DNA of 5,478 bases from Bacillota bacterium (GTDB lineage: Bacteria > Bacillota > Bacilli > Paenibacillales > Paenibacillaceae): positions 1 through 5,478 of the forward strand of contig JAEZCJ010000002.1 in the NCBI GenBank assembly GCA_023433615.1. Direction: 5' to 3'. The notes under the pieces are model-generated. The model ran no database searches, was not told the DNA's origin, and saw nothing but the letters and a program-made list of their open reading frames with translations. Shown here piece after piece: positions 1 through 3,791 of this stretch (positions are counted from its first letter, which is position 1; each line of letters starts with the position of its first letter). Position numbers and translations under genes: made by a program.

Positions 1-118
1 CTCAAGATGAGATTTCCCAATTCGTAAGACCCCTGGTAGACGACCAGGTTGATAGGTTCGGGGTGGAAGCGCAGCAATGCGTGCAGCTGACGAATACTAA
101 TCGGTCGAGGGCTTATCC
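1..118 (+). rRNA. rrl: 23S ribosomal RNA, 3' end (partial)
   Basis: This is the last ~118 bases of a large-subunit rRNA gene; the rest lies upstream of the window. It contains the conserved domain VI tail: the CCTGG/CCAGG hairpin at about 33-49, the stretch GGTTGATAGGTTCGGGGTGG, and the near-universal GACGAATACTAATCGGTCGA at 89-108. The mature 3' end is placed near 118 by analogy with Bacillus 23S, which ends in a CTTAACC-like sequence; here the matching bases are GCTTATCC. The exact end cannot be fixed from sequence alone. Together with the tRNA genes behind it, this marks the distal part of an rRNA operon read on the + strand. Confidence 0.96.
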
Positions 119-215
119 TACAAGTAACTTAGCTTGTTTCATTCATTCGCATCCAGTTTTCAACGTGCAAACGTTGAAACGAAGCATTACTGAGGCAATC
201 CAGGAATGTTAACGT
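119..215 (+). other. rRNA-tRNA spacer with likely 23S processing sequence, no 5S gene
   Basis: This 97-base spacer separates the 23S 3' end from the first tRNA. It has no protein frame of note and no 5S rRNA, which would need about 115 bases and the CCGAAC core. The element ATCCAGTTTTCAACG (151-165) resembles the complement of the GTTGAAAACTGGAT-type sequence found before rRNA genes in Bacillales. It may therefore pair with the 5' flank of pre-23S to form the stem cut during maturation (RNase III or Mini-III in Bacillus). The 5' flank is outside the window, so this pairing is an inference. Confidence 0.6.
158..179 (+). repeat. Perfect 9-bp inverted repeat with GCAA loop
   Basis: TTTCAACGT (158-166) and ACGTTGAAA (171-179) are exact reverse complements separated by GCAA, a GNRA-type tetraloop sequence. 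No T-tract follows (the next bases are CGAAGC), so it does not look like an intrinsic terminator. It overlaps the presumed 23S processing stem and could be an alternative fold of it. Confidence 0.8.
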
Positions 216-291
216 TCCCTGATAGCTCAGTTGGTAGAGCACTCGACTGTTAATCGAGTTGTCACAGGTTCGAGTCCTGTTCGGGGAGCCA
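216..291 (+). tRNA. tRNA-Asn(GTT)
   Basis: A 76-base cloverleaf. The acceptor stem TCCCTGA/TCGGGGA pairs fully with one G-T wobble. The anticodon stem CTCGA/TCGAG encloses the loop CTGTTAA with anticodon GTT at 249-251, reading AAC/AAU. The T-arm is ACAGG-TTCGAGT-CCTGT, the discriminator is G and CCA is encoded. It is the first tRNA behind the 23S gene. Its first three bases also take part in an inverted repeat with the leader (203-218). Confidence 0.98.
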
Positions 292-297
292 TTTACT

Positions 298-388
298 GGA
301 GAGGTGTCCGAGTGGTCGAAGGAGCACGATTGGAAATCGTGTAGGCGTTAACCGCGTCTCGAGGGTTCGAATCCCTCTCTCTCCGCCA
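298..388 (+). tRNA. tRNA-Ser(GGA)
   Basis: A 91-base class II tRNA with a long variable arm (AGGCG/CGTCT stem), as expected for serine. The acceptor is GGAGAGG/TCTCTCC. The anticodon stem CACGA/TCGTG encloses TTGGAAA with anticodon GGA at 332-334, reading UCC/UCU. The discriminator is G and CCA is encoded. Only six bases separate it from tRNA-Asn, so both must come from one transcript. Confidence 0.98.
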
Positions 389-399
389 TACTTGCTTAT

Positions 400-414
400 G
401 AGGCGACACGCTTC
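400..414 (+). other. Small hairpin in the Ser-Glu spacer
   Basis: GAGGCG (400-405) and CGCTTC (409-414) pair across an ACA loop with one G-T wobble. An outer stem, ACTTG (390-394) with CAAGT (416-420), can enclose it. No T-tract follows. It probably folds in the precursor and may separate the two tRNAs for processing; that role is inference. Confidence 0.45.
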
Positions 415-426
415 ACAAGTCATCAA

Positions 427-501
427 GGCCCGTTGGTCAAGTGGTTAAGACACCTCCCTTTCACGGAGGTAACAGGGGTTCGAATCCCCTACGGGTCACC
501 A
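427..501 (+). tRNA. tRNA-Glu(TTC)
   Basis: A 75-base cloverleaf. The acceptor is GGCCCGT/ACGGGTC with a G-T wobble at the second pair. The anticodon stem CCTCC/GGAGG encloses CTTTCAC with anticodon TTC at 460-462, reading GAA/GAG. The T-arm is AGGGG-TTCGAAT-CCCCT, the discriminator is A and CCA is encoded. In Firmicutes, tRNA-Glu also supplies glutamyl-tRNA for haem synthesis and for Gln-tRNA made by transamidation (family knowledge). Confidence 0.98.
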
Positions 502-522
502 CTATTTTCCTTAAGAAAAGAC

Positions 523-551
523 TTGATTCCGATATCGCTTTACGGTATATT
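523..551 (+). promoter_or_regulatory. Candidate internal promoter before tRNA-Val
   Basis: In the 74-base Glu-Val spacer, TTGATT (523-528) and TATATT (546-551) resemble sigma-A -35 and -10 boxes (4/6 and 5/6 matches) at the ideal 17-base spacing. Transcription would start near 558, about 18 bases before tRNA-Val. The same bases can form a small hairpin, ATATCG/CGGTAT (532-548), so a structural role is an alternative. Confidence 0.5.
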
Positions 552-575
552 AGAACTTGTCTTCTCGAAAAACAT

Positions 576-651
576 GGAGGCTTAGCTCAGCTGGGAGAGC
601 ATCTGCCTTACAAGCAGAGGGTCGGCGGTTCGATCCCGTCAGCCTCCACCA
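576..651 (+). tRNA. tRNA-Val(TAC)
   Basis: A 76-base cloverleaf with a perfect acceptor stem GGAGGCT/AGCCTCC. The anticodon stem TCTGC/GCAGA encloses CTTACAA with anticodon TAC at 609-611, reading GUA/GUG and, when U34 is modified, other valine codons. The T-loop is TTCGATC, the discriminator is A and CCA is encoded. It is the first tRNA behind a candidate internal promoter. Confidence 0.98.
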
Positions 652-659
652 TATTTTCT

Positions 660-684
660 TTCTGCAAGCGATAGCGAAGCAGAA
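660..684 (+). other. Small hairpin in the Val-fMet spacer
   Basis: TTCTGC (660-665) and GCAGAA (679-684) form a perfect 6-bp stem around a 13-base loop. The sequence after it (CATGACGT) has no T-tract, so it is not a terminator. It is probably a precursor fold between two tRNAs. Confidence 0.4.
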
Positions 685-692
685 CATGACGT

Positions 693-772
<80 letters not shown>

Positions 773-804
773 ATTCTTGGAGCAATCCGAGACCCTTTTA
801 CTGC

Positions 805-881
805 GGAGCCGTGGTGTAGAGGCCTAACATGCCTGCCTGTCACGCAGGAGACCGCGGGTTCGAATCCCGTCAGCTCCGCCA
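805..881 (+). tRNA. tRNA-Asp(GTC)
   Basis: A 77-base cloverleaf. The anticodon stem CCTGC/GCAGG encloses CTGTCAC with anticodon GTC at 839-841, reading GAC/GAU. The T-arm is GCGGG-TTCGAAT-CCCGT, the discriminator is G878 and CCA is encoded. The acceptor GGAGCCG/CAGCTCC pairs except for C810 against A872 (positions 6 and 67). A shifted start at 803 gives longer apparent pairing but breaks the fixed distance to the T-arm and the CCA, so 805 was preferred. The single mismatch is unusual but should not prevent folding. Confidence 0.94.
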
Positions 882-916
882 CCTTTTAGGCATTGCCTTT
901 AAGGTGATAATTTTTT
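881..916 (+). terminator. Terminator-like hairpin after tRNA-Asp
   Basis: A symmetric hairpin: ACCTT (881-885) pairs with AAGGT (901-905) and AGGC (888-891) with GCCT (895-898), around an ATT loop, with a TT/TT internal loop between the stems. Six T residues (911-916) follow after GATAA. The tract starts five bases beyond the stem and the stem is interrupted, so it would be at best a weak terminator, or an attenuating or processing structure. Its first base is the final A of the tRNA-Asp CCA. Confidence 0.5.
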
Positions 917-936
917 AGATGACACTTTTTTAGGTG

Positions 937-965
937 TTTACAAACGAATGTTCTTTTTATAAAAT
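937..965 (+). promoter_or_regulatory. Candidate internal promoter before tRNA-Phe
   Basis: TTTACA (937-942) and TAAAAT (960-965) are each 5/6 matches to sigma-A boxes with exactly 17 bases between them, in an AT-rich 93-base spacer. An alternative -10, TATAAA (958-963), would give a 15-base spacer. Transcription would start near 972, only a few bases before tRNA-Phe at 975. Lying just after a terminator-like hairpin, it could make Phe to Leu a partly independent unit. Confidence 0.55.
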
Positions 966-974
966 CATACATAT

Positions 975-1050
<76 letters not shown>

Positions 1051-1072
1051 TTTACCAAAAGGAATTGCATAT

Positions 1073-1148
<76 letters not shown>

Positions 1149-1154
1149 CCACAT

Positions 1155-1240
1155 GGAGGATTAGCGAAGTGGCCAAACGCAGCAGACTGTAAATCTGTTC
1201 TCTGACGAGTTCGGTGGTTCGAATCCATCATCCTCCACCA
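1155..1240 (+). tRNA. tRNA-Tyr(GTA)
   Basis: An 86-base class II tRNA with a long variable arm, as in bacterial tyrosine tRNAs. The acceptor GGAGGAT/ATCCTCC is perfect. The anticodon stem GCAGA/TCTGT (one G-T wobble) encloses CTGTAAA with anticodon GTA at 1189-1191, reading UAC/UAU. The discriminator is A and CCA is encoded. Confidence 0.98.
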
Positions 1241-1249
1241 GTTTACCTT

Positions 1250-1323
1250 AGGGGCATAGTTTAAAGGTAGAACAGCGGTCTCCAAAACCGTTAGTGTGGG
1301 TTCAATTCCTGCTGCCCCTGCCA
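1250..1323 (+). tRNA. tRNA-Trp(CCA)
   Basis: A 74-base cloverleaf with perfect acceptor AGGGGCA/TGCCCCT. The anticodon stem GCGGT/ACCGT (one G-T wobble) encloses CTCCAAA with anticodon CCA at 1282-1284, reading UGG. The discriminator is G, the main identity base for bacterial TrpRS, and CCA is encoded. The T-stem has two G-T wobbles but is intact. Confidence 0.98.
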
Positions 1324-1334
1324 AACTGTGTTAT

Positions 1335-1411
1335 GGCGACCGTGGCGAAGTGGTTAACGCATCGGTTTGTGGATCCGACATTCGGGGGTTCAATTCCCCT
1401 CGGTCGCCCCA
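1335..1411 (+). tRNA. tRNA-His(GTG)
   Basis: A 77-base tRNA with the histidine hallmark: an extra 5' G (G1335, position -1) facing C1408 at position 73. The acceptor below is GCGACCG/CGGTCGC and CCA is encoded. The anticodon is GTG at 1369-1371, reading CAC/CAU. The anticodon stem TCGGT/TCCGA pairs at four positions but leaves T1366 facing T1374 (31-39) next to the loop. The T-loop is TTCAATT. Confidence 0.97.
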
Positions 1412-1431
1412 TTTAATTTCATAATCATTGT

Positions 1432-1506
1432 TGGGGGTTAGCCAAGCGGTAAGGCAACGGACTTTGACTCCGTCATTCCTAGGTTCGAATCCTAGACTCC
1501 CAGCCA
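1432..1506 (+). tRNA. tRNA-Gln(TTG)
   Basis: A 75-base cloverleaf. The acceptor is TGGGGGT/ACTCCCA, with the weak T1-A72 first pair typical of glutamine tRNAs. The anticodon stem ACGGA/TCCGT encloses CTTTGAC with anticodon TTG at 1464-1466, reading CAA/CAG. The discriminator is G and CCA is encoded. In most Firmicutes it is charged through Glu-tRNA and the GatCAB amidotransferase (family knowledge). Confidence 0.98.
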
Positions 1507-1512
1507 TCACAT

Positions 1513-1587
1513 GCGGAAGTGGCTCAGCGGTAGAGCATCGCCTTGCCAAGGCGAGGGTCGCGGGTTCGATTCCCGTCTTCCGCTCCA
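1513..1587 (+). tRNA. tRNA-Gly(GCC)
   Basis: A 75-base cloverleaf with perfect acceptor GCGGAAG/CTTCCGC. The anticodon stem TCGCC/GGCGA encloses TTGCCAA with anticodon GCC at 1545-1547, reading GGC/GGU. The discriminator is T, common in bacterial glycine tRNAs, and CCA is encoded. It starts six bases after tRNA-Gln. Confidence 0.98.
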
Positions 1588-1598
1588 TTTATGTTTCT

Positions 1599-1672
1599 GG
1601 CGCCATAGCCAAGTGGTAAGGCAGAGCTCTGCAAAAGCTCTACCCCCAGTTCGAGTCTGGGTGGCGCCTCCA
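1599..1672 (+). tRNA. tRNA-Cys(GCA)
   Basis: A 74-base cloverleaf with perfect acceptor GGCGCCA/TGGCGCC. The anticodon stem GAGCT/AGCTC encloses CTGCAAA with anticodon GCA at 1631-1633, reading UGC/UGU. Discriminator T at position 73 is the main cysteine identity base, and CCA is encoded. Confidence 0.98.
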
Positions 1673-1688
1673 CTATGTTCACAACCGT

Positions 1689-1765
1689 GTGCCCTTAGCT
1701 CAGCTGGATAGAGCGTTTGACTACGAATCAAAAGGTCAGGAGTTCGAATCTCTTAGGGCACGCCA
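1689..1765 (+). tRNA. tRNA-Arg(ACG)
   Basis: A 77-base cloverleaf with perfect acceptor GTGCCCT/AGGGCAC. The anticodon stem TTTGA/TCAAA encloses CTACGAA with anticodon ACG at 1723-1725. A34 is normally deaminated to inosine by TadA, so it reads CGU, CGC and CGA. A20 in the D-loop (AGCTGGATA), an arginine identity base, appears to be present. The discriminator is G and CCA is encoded. As I recall, B. subtilis trnD has a leucine tRNA here. Confidence 0.97.
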
Positions 1766-1778
1766 TCTCATATTTCAA

Positions 1779-1860
1779 GCCGGTGTGGCGGAATGGCAGA
1801 CGCGCGCGACTCAAAATCGTGAGGGAAACCGTGGAGGTTCGAGTCCTCTCACCGGCACCA
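1779..1860 (+). tRNA. tRNA-Leu(CAA)
   Basis: An 82-base class II tRNA. The acceptor GCCGGTG/CACCGGC is perfect. The anticodon stem CGCGA/TCGTG (one G-T wobble) encloses CTCAAAA with anticodon CAA at 1812-1814, reading UUG. The D-stem is GCG/CGC. The variable arm is short for leucine: about 11 bases with a possible GG-AAA-CC mini-stem at 1824-1830. The discriminator is A, as LeuRS requires, and CCA is encoded. It is the last tRNA, 21 bases before the terminator stem. Confidence 0.97.
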
Positions 1861-1881
1861 ATCGCAACTACATACAATGAC

Positions 1882-1921
1882 AGACGCTGCTTGTACCTCG
1901 GTACAAACAGCGTCTTTTTTT
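1882..1921 (+). terminator. Intrinsic terminator of the rRNA-tRNA operon
   Basis: AGACGCTG (1882-1889) pairs with CAGCGTCT (1908-1915) and TTGTAC (1891-1896) with GTACAA (1901-1906). One C-A mismatch separates the two stems and the loop is CTCG. A run of seven T residues (1915-1921) follows directly. This is a classic strong Rho-independent terminator ending the tRNA cluster and shielding the kinase gene from rRNA-level transcription. Confidence 0.95.
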
Positions 1922-1955
1922 GGCTTTTGAACGATTTATTCCAGTTATTGCAGTT

Positions 1956-1985
1956 TTGCCTATCGGCTGATAGACTGACTATACA
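1956..1985 (+). promoter_or_regulatory. Weak promoter candidate for the two-component operon
   Basis: TTGCCT (1956-1961) and TATACA (1980-1985) are 4/6 matches each to sigma-A boxes with 18 bases between them; an overlapping -10 option is TACAAT (1982-1987). A promoter is expected here because the tRNA terminator lies just upstream. Two small dyads overlap it: CTATC/GATAG (1960-1973) and ACTGAC/GTCAGT (1974-1997). These could be operator half-sites, possibly for the AraC-type regulator itself, but that is a guess. Confidence 0.35.
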
Positions 1986-2001
1986 ATCTAGGTCAGTGAC
2001 C

Positions 2002-2008
2002 GGAGGGG
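2002..2008 (+). promoter_or_regulatory. Shine-Dalgarno sequence that fixes the CTG start
   Basis: GGAGGGG (2002-2008) matches the 16S anti-Shine-Dalgarno and lies nine bases before CTG at 2018. In that frame the only upstream boundary is a TGA at 1997-1999. No comparable site precedes the ATG at 2066, where the preceding bases are CTTCTTCGTAGTC. Confidence 0.75.
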
Positions 2009-2017
2009 GATTACTCG

Positions 2018-3784
2018 CTGAAAAAGTCGGTACTTACACAGCTTATCATCAGCTTCTTCGTAGTCATGCTGCCGGTCGTCGCATTTCTGGTGGCGAATAA
2101 TTGGTATGCCAAGAACGTCGTTCGGGAGAAGGTATCGGAGACGTATCGCAATACGCTGGACTTATTCGTCAGTCAGACGGACCGGAACCTCGCCGAGATC
2201 AACGACTATCTGTACAAGATGTCAGCACTTGATCAAGAGATCGGGCTCTTGATGTCGTTTCCCGATGAAAGCGATAATTATATGCTGACGAAAATTCGGA
2301 TCCAGAACAAAATTAACCGCGACGTCGGTTTCTATAACCTAATGAATACCGTATTCCTGTATCACGAGAACGATATTATCTTCAGTACTTCGAATGAATC
2401 GGGGTTGTACAGCAACGTGAAGCAGCTTCTCTCCGAGAATGCGCTTCGGTTCGTCGCGCAATCCCGTCCGCTGGAGGACGGAGAACGGTGGCGTCTGTGG
2501 CATGACGATCTGATGCCGGGCTCGGACTTTCTCGTTAGGGTGAATCAAGTAACGGACGGACTCTACGTAGGGGCCATTATCAGCGTTGCAGGGATTATGG
2601 ATATGCTGGCGCTGCAGTGGGAGGACGGGACGATCGGCGAGAGCGCGATATACCGCCGCGAAGGCAATCATCTTGGGGACCCGCTGGCGTACAGCAATCC
2701 GAGCATGTCGCTTGCGAGTCTGGAGCTGATCGAGAGCACCTATCAGGTCGTAGAGGATGAAGAGAGCGGATCGAAGTATATGGTCATGAACCGGCAGAGC
2801 GATATGGCGGATATCGTGTTCAACATCATGGTCACGGAGAGCAAGATGCTGCAGGGACTGCCGTATTTTCAGAAAGCGACCTACTTCATGGCAGCCGGTC
2901 TTATCGCGTTATTCGCCTTATACTTAGTCTATATTCGCCAGACGGTATTCAAGCCGCTGCAATACTTGATCTCGGGCATGAAGAAGCTCTCGCTCGGGAT
3001 GCTGGATGTCAGGCTGCAGACGAATAATACGGTTGAATTCGTGTTCCTGGCCAATACTTTCAACAACATGGCTGAACAGATCAAATCGCTGCGGATCGGC
3101 ATGTATGAAGAGCAGCTGCGCGCGCAGCAGAACGAAATGAAGCAGCTCCAGGCACAGATTAATCCGCACTTCTACATGAACAGCTTGAACATTATTTATA
3201 ATTTCGCGGCATTGAAGGACCATGACTCGGTTAAGAAAATGTCGCTCCATCTGGCGGATTATTTTCGCTTCATCATGCGGGTGAATCGGGATTCGATTAC
3301 GCTCGAGGAAGAGATAAAGCATATCGACAACTATATCGAAATCCAAAAATTCCGATTCCCGAACAAACTGCAATGCGAGATCGAGATTCCGCAGCGGATG
3401 CGTACGCTTATGCTGCCGGCGTTATCGTTGCAGCCGTTCGTCGAGAACGCGATCATTCACGGCTTCGTCAACCGGCGAGAGATTTTCCGAATCCGAATCG
3501 ACGGCATTATCGAAGCGCGCGGAGGCGGCGCCGCCTTCGTCATCACGATCTGCGATAACGGAGCCGGGTTCTCGGATGAAGTATTGGAGAAGCTGAATGC
3601 GCATGAGGAGCTTCCGCAGAAGGAATCGTCGGGACTCGGAATCTCGAATGTGGTACAGCGACTGAAGCTGCGATTCAGCGAAGAAGCGACCGTTCAGTTC
3701 AGCAATGCATCGGCGAGCGGCGGGGCATGCATTCGCATCGAGCTGCCGCTGCCTACTGACTATCAACCGATCGAGGAGGACTGA
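2018..3784 (+). CDS. YesM-type membrane sensor histidine kinase
   Basis: A 588-residue inner-membrane sensor kinase that should autophosphorylate on histidine and pass the phosphate to the regulator encoded next to it. Domains in order: short Lys-rich N-terminus (KKS) and membrane helix 1 (about 8-26); an extracytoplasmic sensor region (about 27-287, probably dCache-like); membrane helix 2 (about 288-306); a HAMP-like linker from about 307; and a coiled-coil. Next come the His_kinase box QINPHFYMNSLN with the likely phospho-His at 384, and the HATPase_c domain with N-box FVENAIIHG (Asn477), DNGAG (Asp513) and GLG (539-541). The start chosen is CTG at 2018, preceded by a strong ribosome site and giving a full first membrane helix. 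The ATG at 2066 lacks one and leaves only about nine hydrophobic residues before Asn-Asn-Trp. The family is recognised with high confidence; the ligand is unknown, with sugars or glycan fragments a common cue in the family. It is the first gene of a two-gene operon. Confidence 0.93.
   Translation: MKKSVLTQLIISFFVVMLPVVAFLVANNWYAKNVVREKVSETYRNTLDLFVSQTDRNLAEINDYLYKMSALDQEIGLLMSFPDESDNYMLTKIRIQNKINRDVGFYNLMNTVFLYHENDIIFSTSNESGLYSNVKQLLSENALRFVAQSRPLEDGERWRLWHDDLMPGSDFLVRVNQVTDGLYVGAIISVAGIMDMLALQWEDGTIGESAIYRREGNHLGDPLAYSNPSMSLASLELIESTYQVVEDEESGSKYMVMNRQSDMADIVFNIMVTESKMLQGLPYFQKATYFMAAGLIALFALYLVYIRQTVFKPLQYLISGMKKLSLGMLDVRLQTNNTVEFVFLANTFNNMAEQIKSLRIGMYEEQLRAQQNEMKQLQAQINPHFYMNSLNIIYNFAALKDHDSVKKMSLHLADYFRFIMRVNRDSITLEEEIKHIDNYIEIQKFRFPNKLQCEIEIPQRMRTLMLPALSLQPFVENAIIHGFVNRREIFRIRIDGIIEARGGGAAFVITICDNGAGFSDEVLEKLNAHEELPQKESSGLGISNVVQRLKLRFSEEATVQFSNASASGGACIRIELPLPTDYQPIEED
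3773..3780 (+). promoter_or_regulatory. Ribosome binding site for the response regulator
   Basis: GAGGAGGA (3773-3780) lies inside the last codons of the kinase gene, with the core GGAGG ending 12 bases before the ATG at 3792. The spacing is a little long, but no other site precedes this start. Its position suggests translational coupling to the kinase. Confidence 0.65.
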
Positions 3785-3791
3785 GAACGGC

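Noticed and set aside
803..880. tRNA-Asp starting at 803 (GCGGAGC with GCTCCGC)
   Set aside because: The seven-base pairing looks perfect but leaves no discriminator-CCA end and gives a wrong distance to the T-stem. The 805-881 model keeps all fixed positions at the cost of one mismatch.
1838..1860. tRNA-Leu 3' end as an integration (att) site
   Set aside because: No second copy of this end occurs downstream in the window and no integrase or foreign gene follows.
1861..2017. T-box or other riboswitch before the kinase gene
   Set aside because: The only strong structure is the tRNA-operon terminator; there is no T-box core or known riboswitch motif, and the leader after the terminator is under 100 bases.
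2066..3784. Kinase starting at the first ATG (2066)
   Set aside because: This start has no ribosome site and would truncate the first membrane helix. CTG 2018 has both a good site and an intact N-terminus. It remains the fallback if CTG is disproved.
3705..3791. Extended start of the response regulator at ATG 3705
   Set aside because: The extra 29 residues overlap the kinase gene, show no receiver-like sequence and have no ribosome site, while ATG 3792 begins exactly at the receiver.
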